Below are positions 1 through 5,331 of a DNA stretch of 9,276 bases, piece after piece; positions within the stretch are counted from its first letter, which is position 1; each line of letters opens with the position of its first letter. The DNA is from Prevotellaceae bacterium UBA1746 (GTDB lineage Bacteria; Bacteroidota; Bacteroidia; Bacteroidales; Bacteroidaceae): the NCBI GenBank assembly GCA_905369775.1, contig CAJPJR010000072.1:1-9276 (forward strand), given 5' to 3'. The position numbers and the translations under genes are program-made. The notes beneath the pieces are model-generated. The model was given only the letters and a program-made list of their open reading frames with translations. It did no database searches and had not been told where the DNA came from.

Positions 1-310
1 CGGCCATGCCCTTGGCAAAGCTCACGCCCACGAGCAAACTACCCATCAAGCCCGGGCCGAGGGTGACGGCGATGGCGGTGAGCTCCTCCTTGTTCACGCC
101 CGCTTGCTTCAGGGCAGCATCCACCACGGGGACAATGTTTTGCTGGTGGGCGCGGCTGGCCAATTCGGGCACCACGCCGCCATATTGTTCGTGCACTGCT
201 TGCGAAGCGGTGACGTTGCTGAGGAGGACTCCGTCGCGCATCACGGCCGCAGAAGTGTCGTCGCAGCTCGATTCGATGGCGAGAAGGATGGAGTTTTTCT
301 TTTCTGTCAT
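1..310 (-). CDS. tsaD: tRNA N6-adenosine threonylcarbamoyltransferase TsaD (5' part, cut by window edge)
   Basis: TsaD transfers the threonylcarbamoyl group from TC-AMP to A37 of ANN-decoding tRNAs, working in the cytoplasm with TsaB and TsaE. Only the first 103 residues are in the window; the gene continues past base 1. The translation starts MTEKKNSILLAIESSCDDTS, giving the family's ESSCDDTS nucleotide-binding signature at residues 13-20, then HEQYGGVVPELASRAHQQN at about 40-58 (conserved metal/substrate His region) and a glycine-rich VTLGPGLMGSL-VG segment at about 82-95. The ATG at 310-308 is chosen because it gives the normal short lead to the ESSCDDTS motif. It lies 22 bases after the map stop on the same strand, so the two are probably co-transcribed from map. 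No separate promoter is visible in the gap. The family assignment is very safe; the C-terminal domain cannot be judged. Confidence 0.95.
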   Translation of the reverse strand, partial: MTEKKNSILLAIESSCDDTSAAVMRDGVLLSNVTASQAVHEQYGGVVPELASRAHQQNIVPVVDAALKQAGVNKEELTAIAVTLGPGLMGSLLVGVSFAKGMA

Positions 311-332
311 GTCGATCGGTGTGTGGAGTGGG

Positions 333-1190
333 TTAGTGAGTGAGCACTTCCACGCCGTGCTCGGTCATCAGCAGGGTGTGTTCCCATTGTGCGGAGGGTA
401 GTTCGTCTTCGGTCACCACGGTCCATCCGTCTTCTTCGTCGATGAACACGTCGCGGGCGCCGAGATTGATCATGGGCTCGATGGTGAACACCATGCCGGG
501 CACGAGCAGCATGCCTTTGTGGCGAGTGTCGTAGTGGTCTACGATGGGTTCTTCGTGGAAACCGTTGCCTACACCGTGGCCGGCGAGTTCGCGAACGACC
601 GTGTAGCCGTTTTCGTGGGCGTATTTGCCGATGGCTTTGCCGATTTCTCCGACAAAATGCCAGGGTTGTGCAGCTTTCATGCCGATTTCGAGACACTCTT
701 TGGTACATTCGACGAGGCGACGCAATTGAGGATCGACGTCACCGATCAAAAACATACGCGATGCGTCGGCGTAATAGCCGTCCTTGATGGTCGTTACGTC
801 GACATTGATGATGTCGCCGTCAAAGAGGAGCTCTTCTTCCGAGGGTATGCCGTGGCACACGACTTCGTTGATGCTGGTGCAGCAGTGTTTGGGGAAACCT
901 TCGTAACCGTAGGGGGCACAGATGGCACCGTGGTCGGCCGTGTATTCGGCCACGAGGCGATCGATGGCTTCGGTGCTCATGCCTTCCTTGATTTCGGAGG
1001 CTACCATGTCGAGAACGCCGGTGTTGATGACGCCGGCACGCCGAATACCTTCGATGTCTTCGGCGGTTTTGATGAGCGAATTGGTCGGCACGACGAAACC
1101 TTTGTCCTGAAATTCGAGGATACGGCGGTCGAAGTCGGTGGGAGTCTGTCCTGCCGGAACAATCCAATTCTGTTTATGTGATTTGACCAT
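333..1190 (-). CDS. map: Methionine aminopeptidase, type I
   Basis: Removes the initiator methionine from nascent proteins in the cytoplasm using a two-metal centre. The 285-residue product has all five metal ligands with near-canonical spacing: D131 (in NVDVT), D142 (in YYADASRMF), H205 (in AGHGVG), E238 (in FTIEPMI) and E270 (in QWEHT). The catalytic-pocket histidines H113 (VVCHGIP) and H212 (FHEEP) are also present. Compared with the E. coli enzyme (D97, D108, H171, E204, E235), every residue is shifted by about 34, so there is an N-terminal extension of that size (residues 1-34, beginning MVKSHKQNW). From memory such an extension is common in Bacteroidales homologues. The ATG at 1190 is the only start that keeps the extension; a start inside it cannot be excluded. 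It is followed after 22 bases by tsaD, suggesting a map-tsaD operon. A leader of roughly 50 bases or more contains a small hairpin. Confidence 0.96.
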   Translation of the reverse strand: MVKSHKQNWIVPAGQTPTDFDRRILEFQDKGFVVPTNSLIKTAEDIEGIRRAGVINTGVLDMVASEIKEGMSTEAIDRLVAEYTADHGAICAPYGYEGFPKHCCTSINEVVCHGIPSEEELLFDGDIINVDVTTIKDGYYADASRMFLIGDVDPQLRRLVECTKECLEIGMKAAQPWHFVGEIGKAIGKYAHENGYTVVRELAGHGVGNGFHEEPIVDHYDTRHKGMLLVPGMVFTIEPMINLGARDVFIDEEDGWTVVTEDELPSAQWEHTLLMTEHGVEVLTH

Positions 1191-1512
1191 AGCGATGGGC
1201 TGAATTGAGGAGACGGAGGCGGAAATGCCTCCTTGTCATGCTGCGAAATTACAAAAAAAACGGCGAATCGTCTTTTCTCTTTCTACCTTTTACTCCATAA
1301 ACGAGAATTTAGTGCCTGTCGAAGAACGCCAAGGTGGGAGCAAACGGTGGAAAACGCCCTGTTTTTCTTTCATTTCCCCCGCTTTTCTCGCTTTTCTCGC
1401 GGACTTTTCATCGAGGCGCGCGGGCTGCTGTCCTTTTTCGGGTGTGCGGGATCCGCTTCTCGGGAAGAACTGACAAGAAGTACCCCGTCGTACTCCGGTG
1501 GTGCGAGGGACG
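1191..1512. other. Non-coding spacer between map and the rpsP terminator
   Basis: No credible gene is seen here on either strand. The spacer holds the possible map -7 box and leader hairpin near its left end. It also has an A8 run at 1253-1260, a short inverted repeat AAAAC-GCCCT-GTTTT at 1351-1365, and a 9-base tandem duplication CTTTTCTCG at 1382-1399. An 84-codon minus-strand reading frame (1290-1544) runs through the rpsP terminator and has a basic, low-complexity translation, so it was not accepted. I see no tRNA-like or riboswitch-like structure. Confidence 0.5.
1215..1232 (-). promoter_or_regulatory. Hairpin in the map leader, with an SD-like sequence in one arm
   Basis: A perfect 6-bp inverted repeat (minus strand GGAGGC, loop ATTTCC, GCCTCC) sits 25 bases upstream of the map start codon. 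The left arm overlaps AAGGAGG (1228-1234), a perfect Shine-Dalgarno-like string, but it lies about 37 bases from the ATG, too far to direct initiation there. A possible -7 box, TAATTTCG, lies just upstream at 1244-1251 (minus), one base off the Bacteroidetes TAnnTTTG, without a recognisable TTTG at the right distance. If that is the promoter, the hairpin is in the mRNA leader. A function is inference only. Confidence 0.3.
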
Positions 1513-1548
1513 AAAAAAACGCCGCGCCCCGTCAGACGGGACACGGCG
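1513..1548 (-). terminator. Intrinsic terminator of rpsP
   Basis: On the minus strand CGCCGTGTCCCGTC is followed by one T and then GACGGGGCGCGGCG. This folds into a 13-14 bp GC-rich stem with two G-U pairs and a minimal loop, and seven T residues (bases 1519-1513) follow directly. It begins 28 bases after the rpsP stop codon. This is a textbook rho-independent terminator and should separate rpsP from map-tsaD downstream. Confidence 0.95.
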
Positions 1549-1576
1549 TGGTTGATTCAGACTCGTGTGCAGAGGT

Positions 1577-2140
1577 TTATGCTTCTGCGGGAGCTTCCGT
1601 AGCCTCTTCGGCAGCGGGAGCTTCTTCTGCTGCAGCTTCTGCCTGTGCAGCGGCCTCAGCCTCGGCAGCAGCTTGGGCAGCGGCGGCCTTCTTCTCGGCT
1701 ACCTTTTCGGCGATCTTGGCGTTGGTTGCCTTTTCTGCCTCGAGGCGAGCGGCGAGAGCCTTCTGTTTGTCTTCGGCGAGTTTGCCGGTGAGCTTGGCAG
1801 TCTTGCCTTCCTTCTCCTGTTTCCAAGCGTTGAACTTGGCTTCTGCGGTAGCTTCGTCAAAAGCTCCCTTCTTCACGCCGCAACGGAGGTGCTTCATGAG
1901 CATAACGCCCTCGTCAGAGAGGATGTTGCGAACGGTGTCGGTGGGCTGTGCGCCGCATTCTACCCAGTAGAGGGCACGATCGAAGTTGAGGTCGACAGTT
2001 GCAGGGTTGGTGTTGGGGTTGTAAGTGCCGAGCTTTTCGGTGAACTTACCGTCGCGGGGGGCGCGAACGTCAGCAATTACGATGCTGTAGAAAGCATAGC
2101 CCTTGCGACCATGACGCTGCAAACGAATACGAGTTGCCAT
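1577..2140 (-). CDS. rpsP: 30S ribosomal protein S16 with long Ala/Glu-rich C-terminal extension
   Basis: S16 binds 16S rRNA early in 30S assembly. The first ~84 of 187 residues are the S16 domain: MATRIRLQRHGRK at the N-terminus, then AFYSIVIADVRAPRDGKF, the EKLGTYNPN motif (35-43) and ALYWVECGAQPTDTVRNIL (56-74). E. coli S16 is about 82 residues, so roughly 100 residues are extra: a charged, probably helical stretch (about 95-150, rich in Lys, Glu and Ala) and a tail in which 22 of the last 37 residues are Ala and 9 are Glu. Extended S16 proteins are known in Bacteroidetes; the role of the tail is unknown to me. The ATG at 2140 is chosen because MATRIRL is the conserved S16 start; an ATG nine codons upstream at 2167 would add non-conserved residues and swallow part of the leader hairpin. 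The gene stands alone between its own promoter and a strong terminator. Confidence 0.96.
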   Translation of the reverse strand: MATRIRLQRHGRKGYAFYSIVIADVRAPRDGKFTEKLGTYNPNTNPATVDLNFDRALYWVECGAQPTDTVRNILSDEGVMLMKHLRCGVKKGAFDEATAEAKFNAWKQEKEGKTAKLTGKLAEDKQKALAARLEAEKATNAKIAEKVAEKKAAAAQAAAEAEAAAQAEAAAEEAPAAEEATEAPAEA

Positions 2141-2159
2141 TGTGTGGTGATTTTTTTGT

Positions 2160-2173
2160 GGGGACACGTCCCC
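2160..2173 (-). promoter_or_regulatory. Small GC hairpin in the rpsP mRNA leader
   Basis: The minus strand reads GGGGACGTGTCCCC, arms GGGGAC and GTCCCC, giving a 5-6 bp hairpin that ends 19 bases before the rpsP ATG. It is followed by ACAAAAAAATCACC, an A-rich stretch typical of Bacteroidetes translation starts. It is not a terminator, since A rather than U follows it in the mRNA. The placement would suit a site for translational control of S16, but that is inference. Confidence 0.35.
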
Positions 2174-2221
2174 TGTTGCTAAATAGAGTTAGTTTCGTGC
2201 TGCCAACTCGTGACAGCGCGG

Positions 2222-2253
2222 CAAAAGTACGGACTTTTTGAGAATTGGCCAAG
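2222..2253 (-). promoter_or_regulatory. rpsP promoter (Bacteroidetes type)
   Basis: Minus strand: CTTG (2253-2250) as the -33 element, exactly 20 bases, then TACTTTTG (2229-2222), a perfect match to the -7 consensus TAnnTTTG. The -33 is one base off TTTG. Transcription should begin near base 2215, leaving a leader of about 75 bases before the rpsP ATG. The -33 box overlaps the palindrome TTGGCCAA (2245-2252). Confidence 0.75.
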
Positions 2254-2354
2254 TTTTTCCCGACGAGCGAGCCGATAAGAGTCGTTTTGGACGCTATAAT
2301 AAAATATAAAAGCATCGATGTCCCTCTGTTTTTTGTGTGCCGCATCGCGAAATT

Positions 2355-2386
2355 TTTGGCCAAACGGCAATTAGTGACTATCTTTG
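2355..2386 (+). promoter_or_regulatory. bamD promoter (Bacteroidetes type)
   Basis: Plus strand: TTTG (2355-2358), exactly 20 bases, then TATCTTTG (2379-2386). Both match the Bacteroidetes sigma-A consensus TTTG-N19-21-TAnnTTTG perfectly. Transcription should start about base 2392-2394, only 11-13 bases before the bamD ATG at 2405. The -33 box lies inside the 10-bp palindrome TTTGGCCAAA (2355-2364). The AT-rich stretch around 2295-2310 upstream could serve as an UP-like element. Confidence 0.85.
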
Positions 2387-2404
2387 CGACCTAATCTGTG
2401 CCTC

Positions 2405-3280
2405 ATGAAGAAATCTCTCCTCCTTCTCCTCGTGGCGTCGTTCGCCTTTGTGGCATGTTCTGACTATGAGAACGTGCTCAAATCCACGGACTATAATGTA
2501 CGCTACGAAGCGGCCAAACAATATTACTTCGACGGCCACTACGGACAAGCCTCCACGCTGTTCATGGACCTGATTGCCGGCGCGAAAGGCACCGACCGGG
2601 CAGAAGAAGCCCTCTTCCTTTTGGGCATGTCTTCCTATAAAGATAAGGCGTACGACGCAGCGGCGGGTTATTTCAAAAAGTATTATCAGACCTATCCCAA
2701 AGGCACCTATGCCTTGGCGGCGAGATACATGAGCGGACTTTCGCTCTATGAAAATACGCCTGAGCCCCGTTTGGATCAAACGGACACTTATAAGGCGATC
2801 ACTGAGTTCAAAGAGCTGGCCGACGCCTATCCGAAGACGAGCTACGCCAAGGAGGCCATGAAACGCATCTTCGAACTGCAAGATAAGCTGATCGAAAAAG
2901 AATACGCAGCGGCCAAACTCTATTATGATCTGGGCACGTATTTCGGCAATTGCACCAATGGTGGCAGCAATTACCAAGCTTGCATCGTCACCGCGCAGAA
3001 TGCCATCAACGACTATCCTTATTCTCCGCGAAAAGAGGACTTCGCCATTTTGATCCTCCGATCGAAATTTGATTTGGCCAAACAGAGCGTCGAAAGTCGC
3101 AAGGCCGAACGCTATCAAGCGGCCATTGACGAGTATTATGGCTTCGTCAATGAGTTCCCGGAATCCAAGTTCATCCCGAAAGCCAATGCGCTTTGGCGAG
3201 AAGCTCGCGCACAGCTCGGCCTCCCCAAGGAGGAACAGCCCGCGGCAGCCGATTCCACCCACACCCCTTCAGAACAATAA
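2405..3280 (+). CDS. bamD: Outer-membrane assembly lipoprotein BamD
   Basis: BamD is the periplasmic, lipid-anchored TPR scaffold of the BAM complex that folds beta-barrel proteins into the outer membrane. The 291-residue product starts MKKSLLLLLVASFAFVAC, a lipoprotein signal peptide with the lipobox FVAC and acylated Cys at residue 18. The mature part is made of helical TPR-like units, for example YEAAKQYYFDGHYGQASTLF (34-53), RAEEALFLLGMSSY (65-78), TDTYKAITEFKELADAYPKT (126-145) and YQAAIDEYYGFVNEFPESKF (237-256), with the FP-S spacing seen in BamD. Length is slightly above the E. coli protein (245). The C-terminus (about 275-291) is a Pro/Ser/Thr-rich tail. The ATG at 2405 is chosen because a longer frame from the TTG at 2384 would begin within the -7 promoter box and spoil the signal peptide. 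It is followed 14 bases later by rpoZ. Confidence 0.93.
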   Translation: MKKSLLLLLVASFAFVACSDYENVLKSTDYNVRYEAAKQYYFDGHYGQASTLFMDLIAGAKGTDRAEEALFLLGMSSYKDKAYDAAAGYFKKYYQTYPKGTYALAARYMSGLSLYENTPEPRLDQTDTYKAITEFKELADAYPKTSYAKEAMKRIFELQDKLIEKEYAAAKLYYDLGTYFGNCTNGGSNYQACIVTAQNAINDYPYSPRKEDFAILILRSKFDLAKQSVESRKAERYQAAIDEYYGFVNEFPESKFIPKANALWREARAQLGLPKEEQPAAADSTHTPSEQ

Positions 3281-3294
3281 ATTGCACTATAACG

Positions 3295-3639
3295 ATGGAT
3301 TACAAAAAGTCTAAGGCGCCCACCAATACGGTGACGCACAATCTGATGGACTTCGCAGAGCCGACAGGCAATATCTATGAGAGTATTGTCATTATGAGCA
3401 AACGAGCCAACCAAATCGGTGCGAAGATGAAAGAAGATCTGAGTCGCAAATTGAAGGAATTCGCGTCGAGCACTGAAAACCTCGAAGAAACCTTTGAGAA
3501 CCGCGAACAGATTGAAATTTCTCGCTACTACGAGCGCTTGCCCAAGCCGACGCTCATCGCAGCCGACGAGTTTTTGCGCGGCAATGTCTACTTCCGTAAC
3601 CCGTTGAAGGAGCGTGATCAGCAACTCAACGAAGATTGA
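3295..3639 (+). CDS. rpoZ: RNA polymerase omega subunit, Bacteroidetes type
   Basis: Omega (Rpb6 family) binds the beta' subunit and helps assemble and stabilise RNA polymerase. The 114-residue product begins MDYKKSKAPTNTVTHNLMDF and carries the central conserved segment NIYESIVIMSKRANQIG (26-42), matching the Rpb6/omega core helix, then EENRE-like helical residues and the Bacteroidetes-specific segment ISRYYERLPKPTLIAADEFL (75-94). I recognise this as the divergent omega of Bacteroidetes, often annotated as hypothetical. The ATG at 3295 is chosen because MDYKKSKAP is the conserved N-terminus; upstream codons in the same frame overlap bamD. It lies 14 bases after the bamD stop and has no promoter of its own, so it is very likely co-transcribed with bamD. 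Confidence 0.9.
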   Translation: MDYKKSKAPTNTVTHNLMDFAEPTGNIYESIVIMSKRANQIGAKMKEDLSRKLKEFASSTENLEETFENREQIEISRYYERLPKPTLIAADEFLRGNVYFRNPLKERDQQLNED

Positions 3640-3729
3640 ACCTCAGACAAACCAATTTTTGGCACGGGTCTCCGAGAGTCTTGCGACCCTTGGAGGCCTT
3701 TGTTGTTTATCCCTTAACCGATTTCTGTT

Positions 3730-4200
3730 ATGATTCAACGTATTCAGAGCCTCTATCTGCTGCTCACCATCGTGCTCTTGGCGCTTGTCTTCTTCTTGCC
3801 CGTGTGGAGTTGGACGGCAATAGACGGCAATCTCTATTATAATTTCAGTCCTTTTGGCGTAGACACCAACGATACGAATTTCAGCTCGCCGCTTTGGTTT
3901 GCTTTCTTGCTGGTGGTGTCCGTCGGCGGCGCATTGATCTTGGACATCTGGGCCCTTTTCTCTTTCAAAAGGCAGGCGCGCCAAATGAGCCTCATCGTTT
4001 GCTCGCAATTGCTCGTGGTGGGCTACTACGCCGTGCTGCTTTGGCAGTGGTTCTCGCTGTCGACCGATTTGCCCAAGGGCGCTTTCAATCCCGGACTGGC
4101 CATTCTCTTCCCCGCAGTGGCCTTCGTTCTCTCGATTTTGGCTTTCCGTGGTGTGAATCGCGACCGCAAACTCTTGCGTTCGGCCGATCGCATTCGTTGA
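3730..4200 (+). CDS. DUF4293 family integral membrane protein, unknown function
   Basis: The 156-residue product has four predicted membrane helices at about 7-27, 53-78, 85-108 and 120-140. Loops are short, and a basic C-terminal tail (RGVNRDRKLLRSADRIR) is predicted to be cytoplasmic. The N-terminus MIQRIQSLYLLL and the C-terminal RSADRIR are hallmarks of the Bacteroidetes DUF4293 family as I know it. No catalytic residues stand out and no function is known to me. It follows rpoZ after 90 bases. That gap has no promoter match I trust: it holds TTTG at 3658-3661 but no TAnnTTTG 20 bases on. Co-transcription with bamD-rpoZ is therefore plausible. ssb follows after 57 bases. The start at 3730 fits the family N-terminus. 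Confidence 0.85.
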   Translation: MIQRIQSLYLLLTIVLLALVFFLPVWSWTAIDGNLYYNFSPFGVDTNDTNFSSPLWFAFLLVVSVGGALILDIWALFSFKRQARQMSLIVCSQLLVVGYYAVLLWQWFSLSTDLPKGAFNPGLAILFPAVAFVLSILAFRGVNRDRKLLRSADRIR

Positions 4201-4257
4201 AGTCCCGCAGTGTGAGTCGAACGGCGGATAATATGGCAACCTAAACGTCTTTGATCT

Positions 4258-4680
4258 ATGAATAAAGTGATGCTGATTGGCAATGTCGGCAAAGATCCGG
4301 AGGTGCGTTACGTCGACAACGGAGTTTGCACGGCCAAGGTTTCGCTGGCCACCTCCACTCCCGGTTACACGCTGCCCAACGGCACGCAGGTGCCCGAGCG
4401 AGCCGAGTGGCACAACCTCTTGTTTTGGCGCAGACTCGCCGAGGTGGTCGAGAAATACGTGCGCAAAGGCGACAAACTTTACGTGGAAGGCGAATTGCGC
4501 ACCCGCAATTACACCGACCGACAGGGAGTGACGCGTTATGTCACAGAAGTGTGGGTCAGCAGCATGGAGATGCTCTCGCCCCGTCCGCAGCAAAACCAGC
4601 CGAGTGCCGGGCCGCAACAGTCCACGCCCCCAAGTGGGAGCGCACCGTCCGCAGCGAAGCCCGAAGCGGCGCCTTTTTAA
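4258..4680 (+). CDS. ssb: Single-stranded DNA-binding protein
   Basis: SSB coats single-stranded DNA in replication, repair and recombination and recruits partner proteins through its C-terminal tip. Residues 1-107 form the OB fold: MNKVMLIGNVGKDPEVRY, then AKVSLATS, EWHNLLFWRRLAEVVEKYVRKGD (50-72), LYVEGELRTRNYTDRQG (74-90) and VTEVWVSSMEML. A low-complexity linker rich in Gln, Pro and Ser follows (108-133). The tail ends KPEAAPF, keeping the terminal Pro-Phe but with one Glu where E. coli SSB has the acidic DDDIPF run. At 140 residues it is short for the family but complete. The start gives the canonical MNKVMLIGN N-terminus. The stop is nine bases before the next ATG, so ssb and the PPTase gene are probably co-transcribed. 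Confidence 0.95.
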   Translation: MNKVMLIGNVGKDPEVRYVDNGVCTAKVSLATSTPGYTLPNGTQVPERAEWHNLLFWRRLAEVVEKYVRKGDKLYVEGELRTRNYTDRQGVTRYVTEVWVSSMEMLSPRPQQNQPSAGPQQSTPPSGSAPSAAKPEAAPF

Positions 4681-4689
4681 TTGCAATTC

Positions 4690-5328
4690 ATGCCCTACTT
4701 ACGTACTTTAGTTTTGGACAACGTCCACATTTCGTTTTGGAGACTCGACGAGTCGTCCGAAGAAATGTGGACGTTGTTGCGTACCCTGACCGATGTGTCG
4801 CCCTATGCCGAGCGATTTTCGCGCATCGGTTCCGAGAAACGTCGCTGCGAATGGCTGGCGGCCCGCTGTCTGGTGCACCGAAACGTCGGGGCGTCGGCGA
4901 AAGTAGCCTACCACGCCACCGGCCGTCCCTTCCTTTTCTCGACGGGAGCGGAAGCACCGGCAGAAATCAGCGTCACGCACGCGGCCAACTTGGTCGCAGT
5001 GTCCTTCTCTCCCCGTGGACATCGGGTGGGCATCGACCTGGAAGGCGATGCAAAGAAGGCATGGCGTGTGCGCGAACGTTTCCTTTCCGCCGAAGAATTG
5101 CAGCGTTTGTCCACGCCGGCCGAAGTGTTGGCCGCGTGGTGCGCGAAGGAAGCCACCTACAAACTGTGCGATGTGGAAGGATTCAGGTTCATGGGCGACA
5201 TGGAATGCGGGGCTATAGAAAAAGGGCAACTCCGAATGAAGTTGCCCTCTGTGGGAAAAGACGCGGTGGTTGGTTTGTATGAAGTCGAACAATTGTGTTT
5301 CGCGCTCTCGCAATGGCGAAAGCCGTGA
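4690..5328 (+). CDS. 4'-phosphopantetheinyl transferase superfamily protein
   Basis: Transfers the phosphopantetheine arm of CoA to a serine of carrier proteins. The 212-residue product has the Sfp-like layout: RRCEWLAAR (51-59), GRPFL (78-82), ISVTHAANLVAVSFSP (93-108, with the conserved H97), VGIDLE (113-118, Mg-binding D116 and E118), and the signature FLSAEELQRL ... WCAKEATYK (131-158, with W150, K153, E154, K158). These match the GxDxE and W-xKEA-xxK motifs of PPTases. The target carrier protein cannot be told from sequence: it could be the fatty-acid ACP or a secondary-metabolite carrier. The ATG at 4690 is used; a TTG at 4681, directly after the ssb stop, would add three residues. It ends three bases from the convergent glucosaminidase gene, and its 3' end overlaps that gene's predicted terminator. 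Confidence 0.88.
   Translation: MPYLRTLVLDNVHISFWRLDESSEEMWTLLRTLTDVSPYAERFSRIGSEKRRCEWLAARCLVHRNVGASAKVAYHATGRPFLFSTGAEAPAEISVTHAANLVAVSFSPRGHRVGIDLEGDAKKAWRVRERFLSAEELQRLSTPAEVLAAWCAKEATYKLCDVEGFRFMGDMECGAIEKGQLRMKLPSVGKDAVVGLYEVEQLCFALSQWRKP
5219..5248 (-). terminator. Intrinsic terminator for the glucosaminidase gene, inside the PPTase coding region
   Basis: Minus strand: AGGGCAACT, loop TCATTCGG, AGTTGCCCT, then TTTT C T. The stem is 9 bp perfect, and 11 bp if the T-G and C-G pairs of the loop are counted. The T-run (bases 5223-5219) is on the correct side for minus-strand transcription; on the plus strand the stem is followed by CTGTGGG, so it should act in one direction only. It begins 84 bases beyond the glucosaminidase stop and lies wholly within the last third of the PPTase gene. 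Confidence 0.8.
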
Positions 5329-5331
5329 GTA

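Noticed and set aside
1382..1399. Tandem duplication of CTTTTCTCG as a regulatory repeat
   Set aside because: Only two short copies in a low-complexity pyrimidine-rich stretch, with no link to a promoter.
1290..1544. 84-codon minus-strand reading frame between rpsP and map
   Set aside because: It runs through the strong rpsP terminator, has a basic low-complexity translation and no recognised motif.
1233..1970. 245-codon plus-strand reading frame opposite rpsP
   Set aside because: The Ser/Ala-rich translation is the antisense shadow of the Ala/Glu-rich S16 tail; there is no independent evidence for it.
2378..3262. 294-codon minus-strand frame opposite bamD
   Set aside because: Antisense to a clearly identified gene; the translation has no recognisable domain and no promoter.
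3640..3729. Promoter or terminator in the rpoZ-DUF4293 gap
   Set aside because: TTTG at 3658 has no TAnnTTTG at the right distance, and the GGGTC...GACCC arms (3666-3670, 3685-3689) are only 5 bp with no T-run directly after.
3643..4686. 347-codon minus-strand frame across DUF4293 and ssb
   Set aside because: It spans two well-supported genes and the gap between them; the Arg/His-rich translation is typical of an antisense shadow.
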